Source: Dasypus novemcinctus
Lineage: Eukaryota > Chordata > Mammalia > Cingulata > Dasypodidae
Direction of reading: 5' to 3'
Length of the DNA stretch: 64,000 nucleotides
Assembly: GCF_030445035.2 (NCBI RefSeq)
Contig: NC_080702.1
Span: 30,813,843-30,877,842, forward strand
Under the pieces are notes generated by a model. The model made no database searches and had not been told where the DNA came from. It saw only the letters and a program-made list of their open reading frames with translations. The translations under genes were made by a program, and so were the position numbers. Numbering within the stretch: the first letter of the stretch is position 1; each line of letters opens with the position of its first letter. Positions 22,880 through 35,158 of the stretch are shown here, in pieces.

Positions 22880-24450
22880 CTGGTATATAAATGGGTCCAC
22901 CAAAGGTATAGTGATATCTTGGGCCTCTGTAGGTATCTGAGTGGATATAGAAGATATCTGATTTGAAACCAGATTTTGTCAAAGCAGCCAATAGACTGAA
23001 CTGAGAGCCATGTGGCTAGTTATAATGCATGAACAGAGCCCCGTTACTATGTGTACAGATATTTGGGCCATGTACAAAGGACTAACTTTATGGCTGATCC
23101 AAGCGGAGTGGCAAGAATGGATGATTGGTAAAAGACCTCTCTGGTGACAAATTTTGTGGTAGGATTTGCGGTCCAAAGGACAAGAATGTAGCATAACTTT
23201 TAATCATGTTGCAGGGCATAAAACTCTCATAAGCCTATGAAATGACTCTGCAGAATCGACAACAAGAACTTTTTACCATCCAAACGATGGATGGATCACC
23301 TGGTTACATAGACACATGGGTCATGTGGAGGCTTGAACCTTTCTGCAGATAGCCAGGTGATATAGCTTCCCATTAACAACTGCAGATGCAATGAACACAT
23401 TAACAGCCTGGGAGCTATATGCAAAATAATACCCATGCAGAAATCGGGTTCCCCTGAAAGGATTTGTAAAGCAAGGAGACAGACCTCCTACAGTTATGGC
23501 AGCCAGATTATAGTGGATCCCTTCCTTCTGATATAAGATATAATTTTCCGTTCACAACTCTGGATACTAATACAGGTTTAGTTTTTGAACTTCCATTCCA
23601 TATCGCTACCGAAAAAGTACCATTGTGGCATTGAATATTTTAAGTGCCCAGTTTGGACATTCTCTTGAAGTGCAGAGGGACAGAGGAACCAATTTCACAA
23701 GTTTCAAAGTGCAAACCCAGGTAAAAATGAAGACATTGATTGGCATTTGCATACCCCATATTGAGTGCATGCTGCAGGCATAATTGAACATTATAATGGT
23801 TTATTAAAATATTAATTTCACATGATGTCTCCAAAGGAGCTGACCTCGCAGATGTGGGCTACCCACCAGTCATGGGCAGTAGACCTTATAAATATGCAGC
23901 CATGTTGAGTGGGGCATTAACCCCTAGACTTGGTTGTACGGGGATGTGCTTTACCCTTGCATGTAATAATAAACACATCAGACTCTCTTGCATTTCCTAA
24001 AGTTTTAGATGGAAATTTAGTATTGCCTGTCTCCTCTACCTTGGAGTCTGGACAAACAGTGGTGTGCTGTGGATGTTGCCATGGACTGTTGTAACTAAAG
24101 ACCACACTTGGAAAGCCATCCTGTTAACATATGGAGATGATGTGAAGAGGGGATTGATGATGACACCATGGGTTTCTAAATGACCATTTGAGATATGAGC
24201 TGCACTGCCTGAAAACTCAGGCGGAACCCTTCTGAGGGGAACTTTTGACTTGCAAGTATGGCCCAACTATTGCTCCCAGTGGAACTCTCCCCGTTATGAT
24301 CAGGTTTAGTGTGGGGAGACAAGGTATGGAAATCCAGACCAGGGCAGCAAACAGAGCCTGCCACGATTCTGTTCCAGGTTGACAGCAACCACACTGTACT
24401 GTTGTGGACTCATATCTATGCCCATATTCACAACATAAACCAGTGGTGGG
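22880..24450 (+). pseudogene. ERV pol remnant: RNase H and integrase
   Basis: Translated in shifting frames. RNase H similarity lies at about 22880-23240: a residual (T)DGS-like NGSTKG site and an ELRA.W-type helix, then a conserved VAGHK segment. The integrase zinc-binding region lies at about 23310-23460 (WLHR.MGHV). The integrase catalytic core follows at 23500-23800. It keeps an acidic DRGTNFT motif (Asp codon 23679) and a final IEHYNGLLK motif (Glu codon 23786), which are in different frames. Basic C-terminal integrase sequence continues to ~24450. Multiple stops and frameshifts make it non-functional. Residues are quoted only as seen; no restoration was attempted. Confidence 0.75.
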
Positions 24451-24920
24451 TACTCACTGACCTGTCAGAAGAGGGAGAAGGCCTTCCATGGGCAATTGCC
24501 ATTGTGACTGAGGCTAACTGGACATGTCTTCAGACAACTGACCAGTCCACACCAGAATAGGAAACAATATGAAGACAAACAGAAGCACCACTCCAGAAAT
24601 ACGGACAATACCTATCCCCCAGTGGGTCAAGATGTCTACAAGACCGGGAGTGGGGGTGGGGTGTGGCTTTCAGCTGAACATGCAACCTGAAGGGATATAG
24701 TAACCCAGTGCTTTGAACAATATGCCAATGATACCCAGAGAATAGCAGGATGGAACCCTGGTTTCTTTGCCATCGTATTGTAATCAATAGTTAAACTGGG
24801 TATTTTTGGGAACATCTGGTATCCAATTGGAAAAGTGCTGTTTTAATTGGCCTTGGTTTTGTAATTTCCTTAGTTATGTTTTGTTGTGCCTTATATTGTT
24901 GTAGCGGCTTTGGGCCAGGG
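24450..24920 (+). pseudogene. ERV env remnant with membrane anchor
   Basis: Short and mostly broken. The convincing part is a hydrophobic stretch at 24837-24908 reading VLIGLGFVISLVMF followed by several cysteines (CC..CC), typical of a retroviral transmembrane anchor and its cytoplasmic cysteines. It sits just before a purine tract (aaggggggc, 24962-24970) that could be the polypurine tract. Upstream frame breaks separate it from earlier Env-like text at 24450-24780. Surface-subunit features are not recognisable. Confidence 0.55.
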
Positions 24921-24970
24921 GTGCAGCCCTGTGATTATCAGTTCCTAAGATGCCAGCCATTTAAGGGGGG

Positions 24971-25359
24971 CACTAGAGCCCATTAGATAAATGGTCTAAG
25001 TGTCCTGGATACTTCTTTGCTTTATCAGGTATTTGGTGACACAGCATAACTACATTTAGCTTCTGGGGTGGACTTGATCCCTACTGACCCCATGCACCAG
25101 CTAATCAGTATATGTAATATGAGAGGTGTACCACTGTAAGAGACAATCATATAGTCTGCTAGTACTGGCATAAAAGCAGTTTCCACATAGACAGAAGAGT
25201 GGAGAGAACAAAGATAGCTTAAAGGAGCAGGTGCAGAAGAGAGAGAAGAGGAAGGAAAAGAGCATGGAATAAACTCAATGTGAATAACCTCCCCGAAGCT
25301 CTGCCTGCCTTCTTCTTTGCAAATGGTCCTCACTCTGACTGGTGGCCTCAGACACAACA
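24971..25359 (+). repeat. ERV 3' LTR
   Basis: Lies between the purine tract and the CA at 25359. A TATA-like 'gcataaaagc' at ~25168 and AATAAA at ~25268 are correctly ordered on the + strand. The last 60 bp match the 5' stub. The left edge is approximate because no clear TG start was found. Confidence 0.65.
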
Positions 25360-25411
25360 GTTGGTGTACAAATAAGTAATATGATTGCAGTGATGGCACA
25401 AATTTTCTACA

Positions 25412-25870
25412 TTTTCAGGACTGAATCATGTCCCTCACAAAGGATAAATTAAGCTCCTAACCTCCAGTACTCTGTACATGAAATCACTTTCAAATAGGAC
25501 TCTTGAAGTTCTTACAATTATTTTATGTACGGTCTCATTGAAGAATATGGTCTACACAGACTCCACTTACATGAGGCCAAATTAAATCATGGAGGAATTT
25601 AAACCATAATTTTGGGTTCTTCATTAGCAAAGGAAAAACAGACAAAATCAATTTAAGTCAGAAGTAAGAAGAAACCAGAGATGAGGCAGATGTTCATGTG
25701 ACAGAGACAGAGATGCCCACGTGGCAGCCCTAAGGATTGTTGCTACAGGCTCTGGCAAGAAACCCTTCCTGCAGAGACCTTGATTTTGGACTTCTAGATT
25801 CGAAGTTGAGGTGGAAAAATTCTTATCGTTTTTGACAACAAGCCTGAGGTTTCTATCATAGTCACTTGGC
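25412..25870 (+). mobile_element. MLT1/MaLR-like LTR
   Basis: Matches the general wording of mammalian MaLR LTRs: 'ggactgaatcatgtccctc' at the start, 'cctaacctccagta', 'acgtggcagccctaagg', and 'gaccttgattttggacttct' near the end. Old, without coding sequence. Confidence 0.65.
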
Positions 25871-25899
25871 AAAATAAAATATCACATTTCTCAGACTCC

Positions 25900-26385
25900 A
25901 TCTCATTTCAGTGTGACTCTGTGGATCACTTCAACTAACTTTGTTTCTGGTAAGTACTTAAAGCATTCTGTTTCATTTGGTCAAGAGTATATGCTGAATG
26001 GGAAGTGCTTCAAGAGGTCTTGGAATGATTCTGCTTCTGTATTTGGAGCACTGAAACTGTCATATGAACAATTCCTCAGCTGGCTTGCTAGGGGATGAAA
26101 GAGCATGTAGATCAAAAGTGAGGAAACTCAGCTGAGGCCAGTTGGACTTCCATAGGGCCAGGCAAGCAGCCAGTATAAAAGAGAACCCAGTCAAGGCCAT
26201 CAGAGTCAACCCAGGTGACATAAAAGTGATCACACGCTCATGAGGTCCCTACAGAGATCAATCACCTCCAGGACTTGGCAGCCATACAATGTAAAAGCAT
26301 TATCTTAAATCATTTATTTATGGGATGGCTTGTTGTGCATCAAGTGCTGATTGATACAATAATAAATGAGAACAGAACTGGATCA
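25900..26385 (+). mobile_element. Second old LTR (ERVL/MLT2-like)
   Basis: Contains a TATA-like 'agtataaaagag' (26171), 'gtcaacccaggtgac', and an LTR-like end 'gctgattgatacaataataa'. Family assignment is tentative. Confidence 0.45.
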
Positions 26386-26423
26386 TTCAGAAAGATCATT
26401 GATCCTCATTTTCAGCATTCCTG

Positions 26424-28436
26424 CAGCTATTTAAATACAACATTATCATTTTATGTGTCTCCACACGATGATATAACCCACTATAACAAAATGAGCACTC
26501 ACACATTCCCTAGAAACCTGCCATGTGTCAGATGCCATCCTCCCTTAAGCATCTTAAACAGGTAACCTTCCTTATTATATTTTCTAAAGATATTTCTCAA
26601 CATTATAGATTAAACCACATACCTGACAATCTCCTATGTCCAAATGTTCCCCCACCCCCCTCTAATTTCTTGGGCCATCTGACCCCTCCTCCCATCCCTA
26701 GCTCTGCTCAAGCGTACAAAGCTCCACCCAAAAGTATCCCTACACCCCATTTTATCCCTTCCCTGTACAAATACTTACCTCCAGTTTTTCATAGATTTCA
26801 CCCATGTAGGTGTCAGCTAGCAACCTCCCCCCCCAAATTCCTTTAAGACTATCATCCAATCTCAAGCTCTCTGAGACAGCATGTTTTATTATTTCATATC
26901 AGAGAAGTCATAATGTATTTATTCTTCAATGCCTAGCTTGCTTGACTCAACCTAAGTTCCTCAATATTCATTCAAGTTATCACATGTGCTCATACTATAT
27001 TTGTTCTTTTAGCTGAATAGTATTCCGTTGTATGTATATACCACATTTTATTTATGCATTCATTTTTGATGGGCATTTGGGTTGATTTCAACTTTTAGAA
27101 ATAGTGAACAGTGCTGCTATGAACATTGGTGTGCATATTTCGGTTTGTGTCCTTGTTTTCAGTACTACTGGATAAATACCCAGCAATAGATTGCTTTATA
27201 ATATGGCAAATCGATAGCTAGTTTTTTTGAGAAACCACCAAACTGTACTCCAGAATGGCTGGATCATTCTGCATTCCCACCAGCAGTGGACGAGTGTTCC
27301 TATTCCTCCACATCCTCTCCAGCCCTTAAAGTATTCTGATCTTTTGATAGCTGCCAGTCTTATGGGAGTAAAATGGTGTCTCATTGTAGTTTTTGATTTT
27401 TATTTCCCTAATAGCTAGGGATTTTGAGTATTTTTTCATGTGCATTTTGGCCATTTGTATTTTTACTTTGGAGAAGTATCTGTTCAAATCTTAATCCCAT
27501 TTTTGAAATGAGTTTTTGTCTTTTTATTTTTGAGAAATAGGAATTTTTTGTATATACAGGATATAAATCTCCTATCAGATATATGTTTACCAAATATTTT
27601 CTCCCATTGTTTAGGCTCTCTTTTCTCTTTCATGACACACTCCTTTAAGTTGTAAATGGCTCTAATTTTGAGGAAGTCCCATTTATCTATTTGCTGCTTG
27701 TGCTTTTGGTGTAAAGTTCTTGAAGCCATTTCTTATTACAAAGTCCTGTAATAGGATCCTCTTACAGATGCTTCCCTATATTGCTTTTCAAGGTCTTTAT
27801 GGTCTTGGTTCTTATATTTATGTCTTAGATCTATCTTGAGTTGATTTTTGTATAAGTTGGGAGTTGTTCATCCTCTTTCATTCTTTTACATATGGATATG
27901 CAGTTCTTCAGCCACCATTTGTAGAAGAGGCCATTCTTTCCCAGTTGAGTGGGTTTGGTGGCCTTGTTGACTCTCAAATGACTGTATATATAAGGGTCTG
28001 TATCAGAACTCTCAATTTGGTTCCATTGGACAGGAAGTCTATCCTTGTGCCAATACCATCTTGCTTTCTCTACTGTAGATTTGTACTATGTTTTAAAGTC
28101 AGGTAATGTGATTCCTTCAAAATCATTTTTCTTTTTCAATATGTCTTTGACTATTTAGGGCCTCTTTCCTTTCCAAATAAATTTCCTGGTTAATATTTCT
28201 AGTTCATTAAAGAATGCTGTGTTGATATTTATCAGGATTGCATACTACAGTATAAACCATGATCCATGTGGAGCAGCAGTGCTCCAAAATATATTCACCA
28301 AATGAAATGAATGTCCCATAATGATGAAAAAGGTTGTTGATGTGGAAGGAGTGGGGTAAGAGGTTGGGGGGTATATGAGGACCTCTTATATTTGTAATGA
28401 AACATTAAAAAAATAAAGATAAAAATAAATAAATAT
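26424..28436. mobile_element. L1 insertion with 5' inversion (twin priming)
   Basis: 28236-28436 is an L1 3' end on the + strand with an A-rich tail. 26440-28235 is L1 ORF2 plus proximal 3' UTR on the - strand. Such head-to-head structure arises by twin priming. Candidate 10-bp target duplications flank the whole: agcattcctg (26414-26423) and agcattcatg (28437-28446). ORF2 fragments match the C-terminal knuckle region of the full-length L1 (27196-27384) but are broken. The two halves are not contiguous in L1 coordinates, so a stretch of 3' UTR was lost at the junction. Confidence 0.75.
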
Positions 28437-28446
28437 AGCATTCATG

Positions 28447-29128
28447 ATAACCTTGCAATTCAACTTAATTGCAGAAAACTATATTAAAAGGAAACTACAT
28501 TAATATTAGCTGTCTGATAACCAGCAGTATGTGCAAGGACATGGGTGTTTGTGTAGTAATAAATTATGGCTTTGAATGAGAACACTCCATTCTAAGGGGG
28601 ATTATTAGTCAGATTTTTAAACTATTCTTTATAGTCATATATGAACAAATATATAAAAGGAAGCACTGAACAAAAAAGAGGTAAAATATGTCTTGGTATT
28701 AAAGTAAATAACTAGATTGACAAATGCCTGCTCTTTAAAATTAATGATGCAATTTTGAACAAAGGCAGATATTGTTTTCAGAGGGAGCAGAGAGTTATAT
28801 TCATTGACAGCCCTGGAAGTATTCAAGCAAAAAAGAAAGGTGATAAAATAAAACAATATAGAAAATGCAACACATTCCTCTACACCAGTAACTAAACTTC
28901 TTAAACATGGATATGAAGTTAGCAATGCCAAGGAGAAATTTCTCATCATCAAAAACAATAAGTTGATTTCATAACACACAGTTTGATTGAAATTTTTACT
29001 TCACAGTATTTGAAGTCATCTGGATTCTTGGCAGGTTTACATCCATGACCTGTCTAATGAAAGCAGATTTCTTGTTCTGAGGGTTTGAAAGGTGCTAAAA
29101 CAGCTTTTCAGCCACCAGAGAACTAATG
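28447..29128. other. OR downstream spacer
   Basis: AT-rich. No gene or repeat identified. Confidence 0.45.
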
Positions 29129-30051
29129 TCACTTTTCAGACTTTCCTTCAAAGCATTTGTTCAGAGCCCCCCTTATGTCTTTATTCCTCAGACTGTAGAT
29201 GAAGGGGTTCAGCATAGGAGTGATCACAGTGTACATCACTGAGGCTGATGCACCTGAATGTGTGTTGTGTGAAGCAGCAGAACTTAGGAACACCCCTATG
29301 CCTGTACAATAAAATAGGGAGACCACCAAGAGGTGAGATGCACAGGTGGAAAATGCTTTATACTTCCCCTGAGCTGATGAGATTGCACGTATGGAGGAAA
29401 CAATCTTAGAGTAAGAGAAAAGTATCCAACCAAGGGGACCCCCTCCCATCACTCCAGCTATTAAATACATTGCTAAGTAGTTGAAAAAAGTGTCAGAACA
29501 GGCAAGTTGGATCATTTGACGAAGTTCACAGAGAAAGTGTGGGATTTCTGCATGTGTGCAAAAAGACAGCCATAATACCTTTAACCCTTGTAAACAGGAT
29601 TGTATAAAAGTCATGACCCATGAACCCAGAACCATCAGGACACAGATCTGGGGGTTCATGATGACTGTGTAGTGAAGGGGGTGGCAGATGGCCACAAAGC
29701 GATCATAGGCCATCACGGCCAGAAGGAAGTCATCCAACCCTGCAAAGATCGTGAAAAAGTACATCTGGGTGATGCAGCCTGTGTAGGTTATGGCTCTGCT
29801 CTGTGCCTGGATGTTCACCAGCATCTTTCGGACAGTGGTGGAGGATAAACAGATGTCACAAAGGGACAGGTTGGAGAGGAAGAAATACATGGGTGTGTGG
29901 AGGTGAGAATCAGTGATGAAGACCAGGATTATGAGCAGGTGACCAGGTAAATGGACAGCAACAGCCAAAAGAGGAGGGGCTGCACTTCTGGATCCTCTGA
30001 AAATCTCAGGAGAAAAAATTCTGAAATTTGTGTTTCATTTCCAAGTCCCAT
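29129..30051 (-). pseudogene. Olfactory receptor family 7-like, one small deletion
   Basis: Odorant GPCR coding exon, ~308 codons expected. The start is [15 protein letters not shown] (ATG at 30051), with the usual N-glycosylation NET. Seen in order: TM1 start, [17 protein letters not shown] (TM2), [15 protein letters not shown] after TM3, SYSKIVSSI (TM5/6), [10 protein letters not shown] (TM6), and [14 protein letters not shown] (TM7 and tail). The only break is near 29945. Between 'tacctggtcacc' and 'ctgctcataatcc' about 13 bp are missing compared with the family, removing the TM1 GN motif and shifting the frame. The stop is at 29129. The wording throughout is that of OR family 7. Because the rest is open, this is a recent or possibly segregating loss. 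The OR has lost the same flank pattern seen at 46 and 60 kb. Confidence 0.9.
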
Positions 30052-32270
30052 GTGATTGATGAGACTAAGAAGAAATAGAAAAGGACTTGGGTAGTTTTTA
30101 AAAAAACAGATAATACTATCCAAACAGAAATATTAAATCGTCTATTTCAGTGAAAAATATAATATCTAAATAGTTTATATGGATCTTATCCCTTTAGTGT
30201 ATTTCTAGTGTCACCTCTGATTAGAAATTCCTTTCCCCAAACTCAGTCTTTACCAAAGATTCATGCACACTACAGATGTCATGAGAAATTCATTTTTGTG
30301 AACATATATTGAGTTGTAAGTAAGGGGCAAGTAGAGTTGTGGCAATGAGTCTACAATGCTGTAATCGAAAAATCCTAAACTTCTATTCTTAGAGAGAGAA
30401 TATATGCAATTAAAACATAATCATCTTACAAATGAGATGATTACCCATGCTTTAAGGAAAAGAAAGCAGGCAAAAAAAAAAAAAGTGAAATGATGGTGTT
30501 ATTTTTCACTTGGTGTTCAGAAAAGTGCCATGTATGATATGAAATTTAAAGCAGCACCTAAAGGGAGAGAAGGCAGAAGCCATGAGGACATTAGGGGAGA
30601 TTTGTGCCCAGTGAAGAGAACTTCCTGCGAAAAGACCTTAAAAGTCACTTGTTTCAGAATTTCAGAGTGAAATAGGAGGTCTGTGTGGCAGGGAAATGAT
30701 TAAGAGGATAGAGAAGAGAGGTGAATTCAGAGGAGATTTAAGAACAAGTCAGCCTTTTTGCTGCTGAATCTTTAAATTCATGGAATCCTTTATCCATATG
30801 GTGAACCTCTCACACTTCATTAATTTGGTTGCAATGCTGTCCCACCAAATGTGATGGAACTAGTCCTATCGGGTTTTGTAGAATATCCCCCAGACTGTGT
30901 ATTATATATGAGCTCAGATATCCCTACTCTGAGGAATGGTCACACCCCATCAAATACACACATCACACCCACACGCATGATGCACACTTTAGCATCATTG
31001 GGCTGAGCTAACATCATGCTTTTCTCACACTCAGCCACATTGATCAACCAGGAGTAAATACAATCCATGCTGACAACATCAGTTTTTCGATTCTCCACAT
31101 TTTTAGAAAAGATGCTCTGAAATTCCAGCTGACAAGCCTATTGTGCATGTTAAACATGGTGCTACCTTTTGCTATGATCACTTTCTTCCCTTTATTTAAA
31201 GAAACAGATAAATGCACAGAGTAAAAAGAGAGGAAGGAATTAAATGTATGTCAAGTAAAAGGAAAGATAATATCTCAAGCACCACATGAGAAATTTCGAT
31301 GAAGGAACCGTTCCTTGGTTTTGCTGGCATTCCAAGTCTCGTTATACCCTCTTGAAGCCCAGAAAAACTAAAAAAAGAGCAAAAAAAATTCATCCAAAAG
31401 ACAAAGGCAGTGATGTCTTTTTACAATGACAAGACAATTAATAGAATGATCAATTCAACAGGAAAATGAATTATGGGAATAAACAAATATTTCATAATTG
31501 AAAACATATAAGTAGTAGAAAAATGTTGGGAATTTTTATATGAAGCATTTGATGTGTTTTTAAAATTATATTAAGTGCAAAGTTTAGAATCAGATATGCC
31601 TTATTTTGAATCTTAGATGCACTTTATATTAGTTGCTAATAATTGAACTTTAAAACTTTCACCTGTATTGTGGGCACTATTGGCATCTATCCTCTGAAAA
31701 CTCTTATCAGACTTAATCAATGTGCATGAAAACCTCAGCATAACTCCATCTTGTTAGGAAGGATTTGCCTATCACTGATGACATGAGGTGCATTTTTCTT
31801 CTGACTCTCTAATGTCACATCTTTCTGCATCTCTCAGACTCTATTCAACAGCCTTATTTCAGTTCCATTGGTTCCTTCCCAGGAAGAGTAGACTGAAAAC
31901 TGCTTTATGGTGTGTAACGTATAAAGCAAATTGTGGTCAAATGGAAAATAAAATGCTTTCCAAATGATGGCAGAAGGTGATGCAATTTCAGAAGTAGATC
32001 TAACCTCAAAAGCCCAAAAGGCACAATGAGGAAAATGGATGAGAAAGACAGGTGAAATTACACATAAAAATTGATCTACTAACTTGATGGAAGCAAAATT
32101 TTCATAGCTTGAAAAACAATGGGGTAAATATTGTTTGTTATGATGATACACATTCACACTTTCCTTTAAATATGTCTATAAAGACATAGAAGAACTAAAT
32201 GGCAAAGAGCAAATTTGAGGAGAAACAACCTGCAGATGTTTGTTTGAATGTTTACTTTAAAAATAAGGAC
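30052..32270. other. No gene; mostly unassigned spacer
   Basis: Upstream of the OR. It contains a short A12 run (30474-30484) and reading frames under 110 codons with no recognisable product (for example 31834-32157 on the - strand). I see nothing I can name. Confidence 0.45.
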
Positions 32271-32735
32271 ATATACCCTAATGTACAAAGGTACAGAGTT
32301 GCACAACTAATTTGAAATGGGGAATGTAAGTGACCAAGGGACAACATATGTAACTTCCCCTATAAAAGTACTTGCAGAGGTGTTGTAGGAGGAGGCTGCC
32401 ACACAGCTTCTCCATCCCCATAGGGGAAGGCTGTGACCAGAAAACCAGAGCCTCTTAAACCAGATAATGGGTCATTTTCTCCAGCCCACAACAGCAGCAT
32501 TTAGGCAAAGCAACAAACTCGGCTTGGACAGAGCCATAATTGCTTCAGGTCCCTGCGTGGGCAGGAGCCCACATTATTTTTAAATTGTGCTTTTATGAAA
32601 TAATCTATTCTAGTCAGTGGGCCTCTGGTCCTGAGGAGTGCTTTGCAATACATTAACGGGTGTGCTGCTGTGAGATTTGTGAATAATTTTGCAATAAAGA
32701 GCTGATCTTTAATAAATGTACATTAGTTGTAATAC
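32270..32735 (+). mobile_element. Candidate old LTR
   Basis: A 'cttcccctataaaagt' TATA-like box (32355-32370) and an AATAAA pair (about 32693 and 32710), ~330 bp apart on the + strand, suggest a decayed LTR. Ends and family are not identified, and a retrocopy of unknown origin is possible. Confidence 0.3.
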
Positions 32736-35158
32736 ATACATTTCACCCATTATATAAAAATACTATTTTACATGAGAATCCAATGTGAGAATATATACCT
32801 CATGAAATGCTATTGAAAAGAAGTATCTACCTCCACTTTATTAGACATCTCCTATGAATAGACATTTGCTTAAATACACCTCATCTTAAATGAAGAAAAA
32901 AAAAAAGCATAGCCTCAATTCTCTGCACATTCTGCCACTGCTACTAGCCCATTCCCTTATTCCCACTTACCTGCAGATATTTCCCTTTTACTGGAACTTC
33001 TTTATCCCTCCTCTTCCCTCTTCTAATTTGTCTTCCATTCCCATTTCTTAGTAATCTGTAATGTGCCCTGCATTACTGACTCAAATAGTCAATTATTTTT
33101 AATGTGAAAAAAATCATTCACTAACTTAGCAGGCATGAGAACTAATACAATGATCGCTCAGCTCTGGGTCAGGCTGGAATAGATCCCAGATGAGCTCAAG
33201 TCAAAGCTCTCAACTTCCATCCACCTTGGCTCTTTGCTGCATGATCTACTGGGCTTTCTGACTCACCTGGATGGAGTCGGTAAGGTCTTACTGCAGAAGT
33301 CCAAATTCCTGCCTGGGGGGTTGGTTAAGGAGATTGAGGCTGTATCCCTATAGAGACAGCAGAAGAGAGTCAGGCATTAGTCCCCAAACCAGACTTGGGA
33401 CTGCAAAGAAATATCCGTATGCCATCCAGCCTGACTGTACATAAGATAATTGAGTACAGCAGAGGAGATATTTACAGCTTCTCTAGATTTGTTCATTAGG
33501 CATCTGTTTTTCTTGTTGATCCAACCTTGAATAATCATTTCCCTGTGGGAAACTGAACTGGACAGAGAGAATGTTTTTCTTATTAATTCTCTGTTCTCCA
33601 AACACTAGGTTATGAGTCAGGGGAATTCAGGTTTTATTCTCTTCCAAGAACTTTCCTCTTTTCCACACTTCTAAACTGGCAGCAATTTTCCTCAACCATT
33701 GACTTTAAAATGATCAAAATTAACACTGAGGGACTCGTGCCCGGCATCGCTTGACTTTCCAAAGCACTGACATGTAGTGTGGATACAGTCCATCCTAAAA
33801 GTTACTCTCAGAAAATTGCTATTCTCTTCAAGAAAGTAAATATCTATGTTCATTTGACACTAAAATCCTTTAATTGACAATGCTATTCCAAATCAGTTAA
33901 GAATATTATGTTTGTAACACAAGTGAAGACCTGTAAAGTAGTCCTTCATCTGTAAAAAGATTGCTGATTATGAGAACTATATTAAGAGACTTTTAGATAC
34001 CATATAACTTATATGAATGTCTCAATTAATTTCCCCCATATACGTTAAGGATGCTCAAATAATTTAATTAATAGATCAAGTATAATTCATTTCAGTAAAG
34101 ACAGAAAACTGATATGTGTATATTTAATTTTTTTATTATAGAAACATAGATACAGCTCAAAAATTTGCATTTTATAGTTTACTGGTAAAAATTCAATCAC
34201 AATTTTGCACTGTCAACAAGATAAATTACCTAAAGTTTATATCACCTCAAACAGAATATCTGAAAGTTTTTTGTGAGGCTATATTATATTTAATTGAAAA
34301 GAACTTCCAAAATTTTGCCACTGTTAATGTATGTTCTATCATTTCTCTCTAAAATCTTCAGGAAATCCAAAGGGCTGCTATTAAAAGTAAGTTTTCTTTT
34401 TTTGAATTGTCTAAAACATGTCAGTTTGAATTAGCCTTCAGATTTTCAGGCCAAAAATATATGGAAATAAGGGTATACAGAATATGTTTTAACACATTTA
34501 TGAAAAGTTTCTTTGCAGTTATAACAGAAATACCTTCAACTTTCAGACACCAAAAAATCGAACACCCTAAATAAATTAGAGGTATGATGGGCCTAGGTAC
34601 TACTTAGTGAAAGAACCATCTCATCAATCAATTTTCACACCAAATTCTAAAAAGTATTCAAAAGGCTTTTGCATCTTCTAATTGCCAAACAGTATATTCA
34701 TGTGGTTGAAGAAACCACCACATTTTCTAAAATAATAAAGTATTGTAATGGCTTGGAAATTATGTTTTACTTTTCATCTCATATTTATTTTAAGTGCCCA
34801 CACATAATTCTGTTACTTCTCTGAAATGCCATGTTTCATGCAATAGTTTTCAATTAATGTTGAAAAATACATGATCATTTTAATCACATTTAATGGCTTA
34901 ATGATTTTTGGATTAACCATTTATTCAGTAATATAGATGGCATATGGTCCTATACAAGCAATGAACTGATATTTCTTGTGTAATTCTACCCATTAGTAAT
35001 ACTTAAACCAAAAATCTGGCACATATTATAGTTATAGTACACGTTTCCCTGTGATTTGATAAACAAAAAATATTAACACAATGTAAAGCTTTTTTCCTTT
35101 TCCATCAATCCTTCTAGCTTTCCACCCTCCCTCCTTCCTTCCCACCTCTTTCTCTGCC
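32736..35158. other. No gene; unassigned
   Basis: AT-rich, including a poly-A run near 32893-32905. No ORF or repeat family is recognised. Confidence 0.4.

Larger units (their letters stand above)
22256..25359 (+). mobile_element. Decayed endogenous retrovirus (provirus remnant)
   Basis: Plus-strand provirus fragment: a 5' LTR U5 stub (22256-22316), a shortened internal region (~2.65 kb), and a 3' LTR (~24971-25359). The block 'tgccttcttctttgcaaatg' is shared by the stub (22256) and the 3' LTR (25305), fixing the two LTR ends. Gag, protease and polymerase-core coding are missing or unrecognisable. RNase H, integrase and an Env membrane anchor can still be traced in broken frames. Most of the 5' LTR has been lost where the full-length L1 now begins. 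The class (ERV1 versus ERVL-like) is not settled by eye. Confidence 0.8.

Noticed and set aside
25920-26098. 61-codon + strand frame upstream of TATA-like sequence
   Set aside because: Within an old LTR; no coding signature.
31834-32157. 107-codon - strand frame
   Set aside because: No family resemblance or supporting signals; consistent with chance in spacer.
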